This document shows positions 1 to 10,175 of a stretch of DNA of 64,000 nucleotides, in pieces. The position numbers were made by a program, and so were the translations under genes. A model generated the notes under the pieces. That model was not told where the DNA came from. It searched no databases and saw only the letters and a program-made list of their open reading frames with translations. Source of the stretch: Isochrysis galbana (taxonomy: Eukaryota > Haptophyta > Isochrysidales > Isochrysidaceae); the NCBI GenBank assembly GCA_018136815.1, contig CM030935.1:6653092-6717091 (forward strand), read 5' to 3'. How positions within the stretch are numbered: the first letter of the stretch is position 1; every line of letters begins with the position of its first letter.

Positions 1-59
1 CCCGTGTATTGTACGCCTCGAACGAAACACCCGACCAGAAATAGGACCAGGCCGACAAA

Positions 60-268
60 CCTGCCCCCCCCCCCTCTGCCCCCTCGGGCCAGTGGTTTTT
101 TTTGTACGGGGCACTTGTACTCTTATACTCTAAGGAAACGGCGTGAATGAAGGCGCGCGAGAAGAGGAGCGCGCGAACAGCGGAATGTGTGAAGAGCGTG
201 TGGCGCGTGGCGGTCGACTCCTCCCCTCTCGGCCCTCTTTCACTCTTTCTGCTCCAGAGGTCCTTGAG

Positions 269-307
<39 letters not shown>

Positions 308-466
308 ATCTCTCTCTCCACCATAGAGCTCTCTCCCTTTCTCTATCTTTTCCTCTCACAGATCCTCTCTCACTTCTTCTTCTGCTTCCACTCCTCTCTG
401 CTCCAGAGGTCCTTGAGAGGCTCGAGAGCTCGAGAGTACTTAGGTGATGACAATCAGGAAGACTCG

Positions 467-513
<47 letters not shown>

Positions 514-660
514 TCCCCCCCCCCCGTCTCTCTCCCTGTCTCTCTCTCCCTTTCTCTCTCTCTTCCTCTCACATCCCCTCCCCAGTCGGTCGGTCCCGGT
601 CGCTCGCTCTCTCGCTCCCCCCCCCCCCCCCCCTCCCCCCTAAAGAAAACAAGTTCTCAC
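60..660. repeat. (CT)n and poly-C low-complexity tract
   Basis: CT microsatellites run at about 269-320 and 469-600, with C-runs near 64-73, 516-525 and 617-633. A roughly 20-bp motif containing GCTCCAGAGGTCCTTGAG occurs twice (about 250 and 400), so the tract also contains a small duplication. Open frames across it encode only Leu-Ser or Arg-Glu dipeptides and are not genes. Confidence 0.9.
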
Positions 661-935
661 AAATCTGATCTCCCCACAGGACCCCATCCTTTATCTTCCC
701 CCTCTCCTTTACCTTCTCCTCTCTCCCTCTCTCGCACGACACTCTCGATCCATTCAAGTCCTTCGCTTCAGTTTTCGGTTCCCTTTCCCCTCTGCAGCTA
801 CAAAAAACGGATCTCATCCATCCGTTTTTGTATCCGTCGGAGCTCGCTCTCTCTCACGCACACCACCAGACAATCTCTCTCTCTACTGCTCTCCCTCCCG
901 GACGACTTGAGCAAGGCGAAGGGCAAGAGCGACGG

Positions 936-1307
936 ATGTCCTCCTCCACCTGTCAGTTACCCAGTCGCCAATGCGCGCTCGACGCCAACCGTGCCATTCA
1001 CGCTGTAGAGAAGATGATGTGTGAGATGCTCATGAGAGATGAATCGGATCGCTCTGCTTCAGACAAGGGAGCACGCACTCCATCGCCGGCGCCGTTGGCA
1101 AAGTCGAGGCTCAGGGAAAAAGTGGACACGCTGCCCGCAATCTCCCGTGTCGCATCTGTAGCTCCGTTCGGCCTCGTCGGCATCTCAAAAAAGCCACTCC
1201 GACCCCCTCCGCTCCTGCGACGCAAGAGGGTACATGACATCAGACGGCGCGAGCATGGGATGAGGCTGGAGCGCGTCACATCGCCGCAGCGAAGTGTGGC
1301 CGTTTAG
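936..1307 (+). CDS. hypothetical protein (weak)
   Basis: An open frame whose first plausible start is ATG 936 (the frame is open from 828) gives a 123-residue basic, Ser/Arg-rich product. I recognise no domain, signal peptide or membrane segment. It sits about 300 bp downstream of a CT/C-rich tract, an arrangement also seen upstream of clearer genes here. The sequence GGGTACATG near 1228 could be a splice donor, so this may be a first exon. It could equally be chance, because long open frames are common in this GC-rich DNA. Confidence 0.2.
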   Translation: MSSSTCQLPSRQCALDANRAIHAVEKMMCEMLMRDESDRSASDKGARTPSPAPLAKSRLREKVDTLPAISRVASVAPFGLVGISKKPLRPPPLLRRKRVHDIRRREHGMRLERVTSPQRSVAV

Positions 1308-2788
1308 GTTCACTATACGAATGCAGCATACGAAGAGGCAGCGAACGAAGAGCAGTCATTTTGCCGCGCGAATGCAATTTCACCTTCCTGTTGGCGCTCA
1401 TGATATCATGTCAATTTGGCATCGACAAGAGCACACGACTCAATGTGCTCAGAGGTATGAATCTCGGTCGCCAGGCCGGAATGGAGGTCACGGACATATA
1501 TGAGCTCAGGCAAACGTGCTGCAAACATGTGTTTCGTAGGCTTCTTTAGCTGCACTGTGGCATTGATAGGTTGGTCTTTGATGAAGGCCACTGGCAACAA
1601 ACGCCGCCTTTGCGATAGTAAAGCAAGTCCTGTGACAACCCCATCTCGATGGTAGCATTCAACCCGATGGGCTTTTTTCTTGCTTCTGGAAGAAGAGCAG
1701 GCCCCACGGAGCACAGCGCATGCGCTCGCTCTTCCTCGCCGGCAAGCCTACGCTCACTTGTCCGTGATGAAGGAGGGACGGCGTGATTTCAAACATTATT
1801 TTGTGGTGCACGTGGTTGGCTCATGATGCAGGGACGTCTTACGCAGGGACGAACAACGTCGCGGTGTGGGATTGAATGAGACGTATATCGCGTCTTGCGC
1901 TTGATGGCCATGTATGTGATGGCGATCGACTCTAGGTGGTGTGACGGTGCGGTGTTGGCGAGCTGGTGATGAGCGATGAAGAATGAGGCTCGCATTGTAC
2001 AGTTTGCATCGAGCTGGGTCGGGTGTGTGCTGTTGGATTTTTGCGGAGAAAAAGAAGACTCTTGAACAGAGATATCATCGAATAAATACAAACGACCTGC
2101 GTCACGAATATGAGGCCAGTAATAGAATGATAGTTGTAATAAGACAACTGAATATTAGTGCCGCTACCGCCACTAGCCGCACTAGCCATGCACCAACACT
2201 AGGGCGGTCAAACAGCTATTATAATTTCTATGGGTGAAAATTGACCAAGTCAAGATTGAGGATTCATCACGAGATTCTTGGATATATGGTGACCGGGTAG
2301 GTGTAACTAGCACATACCACATACCCGGACCCGGTGCCCTTTGGGCCCGCCCAGACCGCCCGCACGGTAGCTCCCACAACCCACAACCACAACGATGCGT
2401 AGCAAGAAAGCGCGCAAACAGGCCAAAAATGACTATGGCGGAGGGCCGACGTCCGATGCGAGCGCGGGCGAGTGTCGGTGTCGGGCCGCTAATCGACGCG
2501 TCCCCGGTGTAGCGCGCCTCAGCCAGCCACAACCACAGCCGCATGCGCGCAGGCTGCAGGGCTGCAGGGCGCCTCCTGCTACTGCCTCCCATGCCCGCCG
2601 CCGTCTCATCGCGAATCGCCCCCCTCGCGGCCCTCGCTAGCACGCCAACGGGGGGGTCCCGGAGCGCCCGAGTTAGGCGTGCGCCCGGGCGTGCTGCGAA
2701 GCTTGTGCTCTTTGCCATCAGTAAGGGTGTACAGAAATGTTGCTCCCGACCCCCACTTATGTGGTTTTGGGAGGTGGACGGGGTCTCC
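1308..2788. other. no recognisable gene
   Basis: Several 60-180-codon open frames on both strands overlap one another and none shows a known motif or looks more protein-like than its shadows. GC content rises sharply from about 2320 to 2700. Confidence 0.5.
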
Positions 2789-2807
2789 TTGCAAAGGTGG
2801 ACAATAT
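2789..2807. repeat. 19-bp target-site duplication, left copy
   Basis: TTGCAAAGGTGGACAATAT is identical to 3949-3967 and abuts the poly(A) end of the retroposon. Confidence 0.75.
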
Positions 2808-3948
2808 TTTTTTTAATTTTAACAAATTTTTATGGGTCGCGGCGCGGCAAAGGAACGGGACTAGCGCGCACACAAGACAGGACTCCCTGCCGCGGCGAGC
2901 GCAAGCACCCTTCCCCCTTATGCCACCCAGCTCTTCACTAGCTTACTACCTGCGCTAGCCGGAGCACCCCTCCCTCCACACTCAAGCAGCCCCCCACGCC
3001 AGGATCCTGTTTTGGTCTCGCAGGCAAGGGGGCCTAATGGGAGGGTGAGGAGCAACTCCTCAAAGAGGAGCTTTGGGGAAGGAGATGTTTGAGTGGGGGC
3101 GCTATACCCTTGCGCTAGGCATGGGCAGCGACGCCGCCTCAAAACATGTCCTCCCTCTGGTCTTGAGTCGAAATTTTTGGTGTTTGAATCCGAGGGCGAG
3201 GGGGTTTGTGCTTCTTGGGTTGGTTGTAGTGGGATGAGGGAGTGGGAGATGGAGTGAAGTGTTGAAAGAGGGCCCAAGGCAGGGCACTGAGTTGTAGGTA
3301 CTTGTGGCCCACAAGCGTGGGGTGAAAACGAAAAGTGTATCAACATGTGTCTTGAATTGAAATTTTTGGTGCTTTGAACAGAGGGCGGGGGGTTCGTGCC
3401 GTTTGGGTTGGTTGAAGTGTGAAGGGGGAGTGGGAGAGGGAGTCTTGTGTTGAGAGAGGGCCCAAGGCAGGGCACTGAGTGATTGGTACTAGTGGCTCAC
3501 AAGAGTGGGGTGAAGACGAGAATTGTGTCAACAAGTTGGAAAACAGAGGCATGGGGTGCTCTCCGTATGGGGTTGATGGTTGTGAAGTGCCCTCCCATGT
3601 TGGGTGCACTGATGGTAGAGGTTTCCACCATGGGGAGGGCAGCTGAGCTGCCCTCCCACATGAGGTGCTCTTGGGGTGGGAGGGTTTCCCACTGTTGGAG
3701 GGGGTCTCCAAGACCCCCTGCATGATGCGCAGAGCCATGGTGGCAACCTGTTCGGTGCCAGTGCTCGCCACCCCGCGCGCTTGCGCGGGTGTGGTTTGGA
3801 TGGGTTGGATGGGCTCTGAGAGGGCTTTCTGACGAGCCGCCTCGGGCGGCGTGGGGCGTCCCAGGTGGGGCGCGGTGGCGAGGGTCGCCTGGGGCTCGGG
3901 AGCGGTCGCGGCACGCTCCATAGTTCAAACTATAACAATAGTTATGCA
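2808..3948 (-). mobile_element. poly(A)-tailed retroposon, AACTA-hairpin family A
   Basis: The unit is flanked by perfect 19-bp direct repeats TTGCAAAGGTGGACAATAT at 2789-2807 and 3949-3967. Read on the minus strand it begins at 3943 with the hairpin AACTATTGTTATAGTT, followed by an ATG at 3921. It ends in an A-rich tail (AAAATTAAAAAAA) directly against the left target repeat. An A tail plus a long target duplication is the signature of target-primed (LINE-type) retrotransposition. A second copy in inverted orientation starts at 63229, and a third 5' end is at 45269. The element is only 1.14 kb and encodes no reverse transcriptase, so it would depend on an enzyme supplied in trans. Confidence 0.75.
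2918..3921 (-). pseudogene. Pro/Ser/Thr-rich retroposon ORF, frameshifted copy
   Basis: The minus-strand frame from ATG 3921 (starting MERAATAPEPQ) runs to a TGA at 3340. The same repeat protein then continues in another frame from about 3475 down to 2918. The product is rich in Pro, Ser, Thr and His and contains a tandem module with CGPQVPTTQCPALGPLS and an STKNF motif. In this copy adjacent modules are 188 bp apart instead of 189 bp, which breaks the frame. The copy starting at 63251 keeps 189-bp (63-codon) spacing and stays open. I do not recognise the family. Its position just after the 5' hairpin suggests an ORF1-like protein, but no RNA-binding motif is visible. Confidence 0.55.
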
Positions 3949-3967
3949 TTGCAAAGGTGGACAATAT
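3949..3967. repeat. 19-bp target-site duplication, right copy
   Basis: Identical to 2789-2807. Five extra bases lie between it and the conserved 5' hairpin, which is common at LINE-type 5' junctions. Confidence 0.75.
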
Positions 3968-5268
3968 GTGGGGTTCCTGAAATAGCAACATATTCAACTT
4001 TTGCAACATTTTTGTCTACTCATATAAATACTTCTATTCTACTTCTACTTATGCGCCGCCGCCGCAAACCGCTCTCATGTATGTACGTGAAACAAAGGGC
4101 GCTGGGTGGGGCTGCTGAGCGATGGCAATGTCAGCTGCTACGCTAGGTGTAAAACTCCGATTGTACCATCCAACACAAGGAAGAAGAAGGGCGGCGCCCG
4201 ACACCCCAACACCAACACTCTAAGCTAACACATTCGACACCCGGAAACCGCCGCCCATTGGGCTAGCAGCACAGCTGCACCCCCTCAAGAAGCCGAAGAA
4301 GGCCCAAGGGGATGGGAATGAAGGGGGAGGGAAGGAAGTGGATAGTGAGGGCATATAAGATGTTGTCCTCAGCCCTTCGTGGGGCGCCTTTTAGCAGCAA
4401 GGGCGGTCGCTTTCTTCAAGAACTCTTCAAATTTTCACGTGCGCACGTCGGTGACAACGACCTTCCACACTCAACAAATTGACAGGGAGCGGGTGGCCTG
4501 TATGACATTACTTGTGGCTGAAACTACCCGCTCAGCTCTCTCCGCCCACCAAGCTCGCAGGTCTTCCCAACTCAAATCGCCGGGCCGCACGCTCCTAGTG
4601 CCCCAGCGCGTTCGCTTTCGTGGTGGTGTGCGGCGGCTCCGGCGCAGCGGGAACGTAGAACGTAGCTAGCTAGCATGGCGGCGGTAGTAAGTCGGTTGTA
4701 GGTGGTTGTGTCGGCCTGGGCTTGCTGTAGTTGATTGAAGTCTTGCAGTGTCGTATTCCATACGATGACAGACTTTTACTTCTAACCGGTGGTTTATTTT
4801 AAGCCTCAAGGTCTCGTCGGCGACATTCTACCCCTTCTCTTACTTTCTTTCGATGTCATCAAACGTTCCACGACTGTCTTCCGTCTTCTCTTCATGCATC
4901 GGTTGTAGTCTTCCGTCTTCTCTTCGTATATCGGCGGTAGCTCCACAGCGAGGTCTGCTCTCGTTGTTCCGACTTCTCTGTTTCGCATGTCTGTGCGCCG
5001 ATGAGTTGCCTTGGTGCCGACGCTTGACAGTCCGCCCTGAGTGTGGTTAGTTTTCGCCCTGTTTGGTTTAGTTCGTGTGTGTCTGTGTGACGAGGGGCTT
5101 TTTGAGTCCCTGCGTTGTAGTCTCTCGTGTCTACCTTGGACCTAAGAAGCTCTCATTATTCTCCTTCTCTCTCTTCCTCTAGCTCGCTAGCTAGCCTCGG
5201 CCCTACCCTCCAACGCCGCGCGTTGTGGGCCTCCGAACCTCCGTCTCTCTTCTCGTCCCTCGCACTCG
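3968..5268 (+). other. no gene; possible 5' LTR/leader of the downstream gypsy remnant in its distal part
   Basis: The stretch 3968-4780 holds only short overlapping frames. From about 4800 to 5268 the sequence is CT-rich and leads directly into a gag-like ATG at 5269, as the 58.8-59.5 kb leader does for another gag. I could not define LTR boundaries. Confidence 0.35.
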
Positions 5269-6267
5269 ATGGTAGAAGCTGTCAGACCCGACTTCTACTA
5301 TGACCTCTCAGACATATTCCCGCAAGCAACCACCTACGACTCCTTCACGGCCGCGTCAGCTGCCGGCTCGATCGAACGGCCCTCTGCCCACGAGCCAGTA
5401 GTCATCGCGTGTTCGACAAGCACAAATTCTGTCTTGGCGCCTACGACCGCGCCGTCCCATAATCCCGCTCCACTTCTGCCCATGGAAACAGCGGGAACTT
5501 CTTTCGGGCCACAAGGGGCCCACTTCGTCGGAACCGGCGGCTCCGAGCCTCCGCAAGGTCCTTCTAACACGGCGGCGCCATCCGCCGCTCCGTCTGACGA
5601 GCCGCTGCTCGTGGATCCACTCCGCGATCGAACCGAGCTCACGTCTCTCGGGACCTCGGGCAGCCCGAGGCCCGACTCCCAAGTCCACCCGCTTGAAGAC
5701 AGCGCGTGGGAACACGTAAGCGAGTCCCCTTCGGCCGCGACTTTTTAGCCGACCGCCTCGCCCACATGCAGTCCGCGATCGACGCTCAACTACTTCGCGA
5801 TGAGAAACGAGACCGAGAGCACGCCGCCCTCCTCGAGATGATAGCGGGCCTCAGCACCCACGTCAGGGCCTTGCCTCAGGCTTCCAGCCCAGCTGGCCGA
5901 ACCAACTCTCCCTCGAGAAGAGGAGCCCACGCTGCGACCCTCAATTGCACAGTACGCCGACACCCTCAACAACATCATGACCGTCGCATGGCGCGCCGCC
6001 CTCGATGCGACGCAGAGCGCTCAAAGAGAATCCGTGCAAAACGCCACCTTGAAGTCTCGCACTGGTGTTACCTTCCAACCCGGGGATAGGGTTTGTCGCC
6101 GCATTCCGGGGCACGCCAATAAGCTTCAATTTCTCTACTCCGGTCCCTACCGCGTGGATGCTAAACTTTCCGACACGCGCTATCGCCTCCGCGACCTTGA
6201 AAATCGGAAGATCAAGGACGAGGTCCACATCTCGAACTTACGCCCGTATTTTACTCGGGGGCGGTGA
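5269..6267 (+). pseudogene. Ty3/gypsy remnant: gag-like start joined to integrase C-terminus
   Basis: The frame from ATG 5269 encodes a Pro/Ser/Thr-rich gag-like N-terminus. A second frame (5706 to about 5890) encodes a short helical, coiled-coil-like segment like the one in the 40-kb element's gag. The original frame resumes near 5898 with the integrase C-terminal linker (QYADTLNNIM) and the GPY/F module, visible as FQPGDRVC, SGPYRV, YRLRDLEN and HISNLRPY, and stops at 6267. Protease, reverse transcriptase, RNase H and the integrase core are absent. The homologous module at 56.4 kb continues into a chromodomain, but this one stops just before it. The copy is dead: internally deleted and frameshifted. 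Confidence 0.75.
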
Positions 6268-6482
6268 TCCTTGGCTTTTGGCAAGCCAACGAGCTTGAGC
6301 TGCCAAATTTTGCCGCCGTGCTGCGTGTCATTCTCACCAACTCACCCAACTCCGTGCCTCCCGAGCGTGTGTTCTCGATTCTCAACGATACTTTCGAGGC
6401 CGACATGGATCGTGCATACGCTGACTACATAGAGCTCAGCTTGCAGCTCCAATTCCAATTCAACAATCGGGGCCGAGCGTGA
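6264..6482 (+). pseudogene. hAT transposase C-terminal dimerisation domain, fragment 1
   Basis: The short frame has the hAT C-terminal pattern: FW near the start, LPNFAAVLRVIL, then the diagnostic PERVFS followed by an acidic helix and a terminal FNNRG. The frame butts directly against the end of the gypsy integrase module, with no transposase core upstream. It is a truncated remnant. Related pieces lie at 16913-17473 and near 30396-30549. Confidence 0.7.
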
Positions 6483-7943
6483 ATGCTATTCTGAGTGTGA
6501 GCACAGCCGTGAGTCATTGATCATTGAGTGAGTGTGCACGTCTGCGTGTGCGCGCTCCGGCGCGGCTCGATCGCTACTCGCTGCTGCGCGCTGCGCGCTC
6601 GCTATACGTGGGCCTGGCGCATCAGCCCACATGTGGGAGTGGCTGTGACTCTTGCAAAAGTGGGTACATATGTTGATGTGGTAGACTCTTGCAAACGTTG
6701 ATAAAATATGTTCCACTTTTCTGTACTAGCTTAGCCATCAATCAGTGACCATCAGCATCAGCCCGGTGTCCGGTGTCCGGTGTCCGGGCCAGCCAAGAGC
6801 CACTGTGAATGCGCGGAATCCGCCGCATCCGCGCCGCCAATCGCGCCCACCGCGCGCCGGTGCCTAGGCGCAATCCAGAATCCAGCACGAGGCGCGCCAA
6901 AGGACCGCGCGAGCCGCCGGTGCCCCTCGCGACGAAGTGGCCCAAGGCCCAAGGCTTGCCCAAGGCCCTCCGGCAACCGGCAACGGCAGCGCTCGACTGA
7001 CTCGATGTTGAGATTCCCCCCCTTTGTTTTGACCCCACCTTGCACCTTGCCTCAGGTCATCCTTCCATCTTCCACAGGAATCTAGGATCTAGGAGCTACC
7101 AAAAGTACAGGCTAGGTGATACGTGATACAACCGTTTTTATTTTCCCAGTTTCCCAGGGCCCATCGGTAAGGGCGTACTACATTTATTGTACCCCTTGGA
7201 TCCGAGCGCACCGCCCCCCAAATAAAGCTAAACTGACAAACCTCCGAACGAAAAAGGCAGGCGGGCTTGCCTTTTTGATCGCGAAGAAGTCCGAACGACA
7301 AGAGCAGGAAACGCGGCCACCACGCCGCCGCGCCGCGCCCGCCTTCGACCTCCTCTCTTCTCCTTTGTCCTGAATAGGTGCGCTAGAAGGCGGACTGTCT
7401 CGTGTTTGGACGGGTGGTGGGCAGCTTTGGAGAGGGAATGAACCCGGTTTTTCCCATCCCCGTGAAGAACGAAGGTCTGACCGTCTGTTGCGGACTCCTC
7501 ATTGAGAAGAGTTTTCGCGCGAGTGGAGAGGAAGAAGAAGAGAGATTGGCCATACTCTATTTATATACTGAGGAAGTCTTGTTGGTTCGAATCATGAAAC
7601 GGGCGCCCGAGGAGCAGCGAGATCTTCTCGTCCGAGGTTTGGTTGTTAGAGGGAGAAGAGAGGAGAGAGCGAGAGGGAGAGGAGAGGAGAGAGAGAGAGA
7701 GGGAGAAGCGAAACAAGAGAAAGGGAGAGAGAGAAGTGAAGGAGATACTTGATTGTGTGTGGCGAGGCCTCGTCCAGAGGGAGGGAGAGAGAGGGGGAAT
7801 AGCATATAAAAGGAGCTCTGGAGAGAGGGGAAAAGTGAGGGAGCCTTGAGAGGAAGTGAGAGAGGAGGGGGGACAGCTTGGGGTCCGGAGAGCCGGAGAG
7901 GCGGCTATATGAGGTATGGGCCGCCGGAAGAATAGGTGAGAGA
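6483..7943. other. no recognisable gene
   Basis: There is an AT-richer stretch with repeated CTTGCAAA motifs (about 6650-6710), then GC-rich sequence with a triplicated GTGTCCG near 6767-6790. From 7640 onward it is purine-rich (GA/GGA) and leads into the promoter region of the next gene. Open frames here are low-complexity shadows. Confidence 0.5.
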
Positions 7944-7960
7944 GGGGGGGGGGGGGGGGG

Positions 7961-8001
<41 letters not shown>

Positions 8002-8011
8002 AGAAGAAGAG
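7944..8011 (+). promoter_or_regulatory. poly-G/(GA)n/(GAA)n purine tract upstream of the GMC gene
   Basis: A run of about 20 G is followed by (GA)n and (GAA)n on the coding strand, ending about 29 bp before the ATG at 8040. A similar tract lies just before the ALG11 start (48255). The placement suggests a promoter or leader role; that is inference. Confidence 0.4.
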
Positions 8012-8039
8012 GACGCCAAGCGGTAGAGCGAGTCGCGCC

Positions 8040-10175
8040 ATGTGCACACGCCTCCTCCTGCTCCTCCTCAGCCTAGGAGCTCCTGCTTGTGTGGGCTACC
8101 CAACCTACTGGGTCTCCTCGCCCGGTACGAATGGGGAGTGTGGCCTTCTGGTGAGCCAGCGTAAGGGGAACGACGGGATGGGAGCCAGCGGGTACGCAGA
8201 GGTCTCTGCGCCAGGCTCGGCAGTCCCCGATGGTAATGGCTCGTGGGAATTGCCATCTCCGACGCGAGGGTGGTTCTACACGACGGCCAGGGGCGAGTTT
8301 AGTGGCGCAGGCGACCCGATTGCATCGTGTCCACGCCGTTTCCGCTCCTCGCTCAGTGCAGCCAGCACGCCCATAATGTGGACGCCGCCAACCGACGGCA
8401 AGGGCAATCCGATCGGTGGCATCTACACTATCGAAGGGGCCAGCGCGCCAGCAAATGGTCAGATCAGCTACTTTATCCTGACAATCACTGTTGAACCGCC
8501 ATCGCCGAGCCCGCCCCTTGGCACGGTACCGCCCTCGTCGCCACCCCGCCGACCGCCGCCAACGACTCCGCCGTCGCCGCCGCTGCAGTGCTCGGCCTCC
8601 ACCGATTTTGTGGTGGTCGGAGCAGGTGCAGGGGGCTCGGCAGCCGCGGCGTACCTCGCGTCTTCCGGCGTCTCAGCCATCGTTCTGTCCGACGGTCCGG
8701 ATAACACAGGCGCGCTGCGTGCGTACCCTGCCTGGCAGACACTGTACAATTGGTTTGGCCGCTTCTCCTCGCGCGACGTCGTCAATTCGGCCACCGGCAC
8801 CTCGTGGCAACAGATTGTTGGCGCTGGCGGCAACAATCTGCACAACGGTGGCGTGAACCAAATGCCGCCGCTTGATCAGCTTGATGCGATCCTGGGTGGC
8901 GATGGCGTGCCGACGGAGGCGGCACTCTGGCTGGCGAGGCAACCCGTGTCGCATATGGTGGAGGCGGACACGCCCGAGTGCGACGATATCCCTGCCGAGC
9001 GCGTCCTCAACCGCACGTACAAGTATCTTCGCGGCCCGGTCGGCTGCGCGCCACATCAGCTGTACATGTACTGCGACACTGACCCCGGCTGCACCTATGC
9101 GTGCACGAGGCCGGGCTGCTCCATCGCTAGTGTCCATGGCGCAGTCGGCGGCGCACTGGCCTTTCGCGGCGCGACCGAGAACATGCGCAAGACCACAATG
9201 TACACCGACTTACTTGAGCCGCTGCTGGGCCCGGGCAGCATCGGCGGTGGGTCGGGGGAGCTGCCGAGTAGCGACCACCCGGTGGCCGTGTGGCACGACA
9301 CGCGTGCAGAACGGATCGCCTTTGATGAGTCTGGCCGTGCAATGGCCGTTGTCACGACAAATGGCGAAGCCATCTGCGCACGGTGCGGAGTCATTTCGGC
9401 GGGCGGCGTGTTCGGCACATCGGAGCTGCTGATGCGCTCGCTCGGCCTGACGCAGCTCGGCGGCCTTTGGGAGCAGACTGTCGTGCCCATCAATCCCGTC
9501 TCTTTTTACTCACCTGTTGGTGAGACGCAGCGGTGCGCTGACGATCTGCTTTCAGGCAACCTGCACCTCGCCACGCGCACTCGTGCGCAGGCGGAGTACA
9601 CGATTTGCAAGCCCAAGCTGACCGAACTGCGCTTCCGTCCCAAGCTGCTCGCGGCGTGGGTGATTGCGATGAATGCAACACGCCGAGGTACCATCACCCT
9701 GGAGGATGGCGGCACGGGCGGCAGAAGAGTCAGCGCGTCGCTCGAGAAGGGCACTGAGGACGAGTCTCTCGCTGCGGTTAACGAGATTTACTCTGAGCTA
9801 CGCAGCCGCTACGGATCCAACCTAGTACTTCCTGGAGCGGCGGTTCGCGTAGCGCTCCGCCTAGGGACGCACCACCTGGGCGGCGGGGTACAGGGCGCAG
9901 CTAGTGCTGGGCGCGTCACCGGGGTTCCCAACTTGTACGTGGGTGATATGGCGGCCTACGACGAGCCCGTCTTTGGCTACACAACAGGCGCCGCCGCCGT
10001 TGCCGGCATTACCGCCGCGATGCGTGCGATTTCAGAGGGCTCGTGTGTGGCGCCGCCCTTCCCTCCAGCACCCCCGCGCATGCCACCCTCGCAGCCTTCG
10101 CCGCCCTCGCCGCCGCCCTTGCCGCCTGCGCCTCGACTCCCAAGCGAGATGACGCTGAAGTCCACCTGTTTTTGA
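8040..10175 (+). CDS. secreted GMC-family FAD-dependent oxidoreductase
   Basis: The product is 711 residues with no intron evident. I chose ATG 8040 because it starts a clean signal peptide (MCTRLLLLLLSLGAPACVG); the frame upstream only reads the GA/G tract. Domains in order: a small extracellular Cys/Trp-containing module (about 20-155), a Pro-rich linker (PSPPLGTVPPSSPPRRPPP, about 156-185), an FAD-binding Rossmann motif VVGAGAGGS (about 193-201), a GMC-like GAGGNNLHNGGVNQMP loop, and the GMC C-terminal signature with THHLGG (His 611-612), the RVTGVPNLYVGD strand and a TTGAAAVAG helix. A second Pro-rich tail follows. In known GMC enzymes such a His is the catalytic base oxidising an alcohol or sugar. 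The substrate cannot be told from sequence. It is probably secreted or wall-bound. Confidence 0.85.
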   Translation: MCTRLLLLLLSLGAPACVGYPTYWVSSPGTNGECGLLVSQRKGNDGMGASGYAEVSAPGSAVPDGNGSWELPSPTRGWFYTTARGEFSGAGDPIASCPRRFRSSLSAASTPIMWTPPTDGKGNPIGGIYTIEGASAPANGQISYFILTITVEPPSPSPPLGTVPPSSPPRRPPPTTPPSPPLQCSASTDFVVVGAGAGGSAAAAYLASSGVSAIVLSDGPDNTGALRAYPAWQTLYNWFGRFSSRDVVNSATGTSWQQIVGAGGNNLHNGGVNQMPPLDQLDAILGGDGVPTEAALWLARQPVSHMVEADTPECDDIPAERVLNRTYKYLRGPVGCAPHQLYMYCDTDPGCTYACTRPGCSIASVHGAVGGALAFRGATENMRKTTMYTDLLEPLLGPGSIGGGSGELPSSDHPVAVWHDTRAERIAFDESGRAMAVVTTNGEAICARCGVISAGGVFGTSELLMRSLGLTQLGGLWEQTVVPINPVSFYSPVGETQRCADDLLSGNLHLATRTRAQAEYTICKPKLTELRFRPKLLAAWVIAMNATRRGTITLEDGGTGGRRVSASLEKGTEDESLAAVNEIYSELRSRYGSNLVLPGAAVRVALRLGTHHLGGGVQGAASAGRVTGVPNLYVGDMAAYDEPVFGYTTGAAAVAGITAAMRAISEGSCVAPPFPPAPPRMPPSQPSPPSPPPLPPAPRLPSEMTLKSTCF

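Noticed and set aside
143-643. Long open frame with Leu-Ser repeats
   Set aside because: It is a translation of the CT microsatellite; no conserved segment.
7580-7610. Possible tRNA box B (GGTTCGAATC)
   Set aside because: No pairing arms or box A at proper distance.
7561-8049. Minus-strand Leu-Ser/Pro frames opposite the GMC promoter
   Set aside because: Reverse translation of the GA/G tract.
8872-9432. Arg-rich frame of 186 codons inside the GMC gene
   Set aside because: Out-of-frame shadow in GC-rich coding sequence; the GMC frame carries the motifs.
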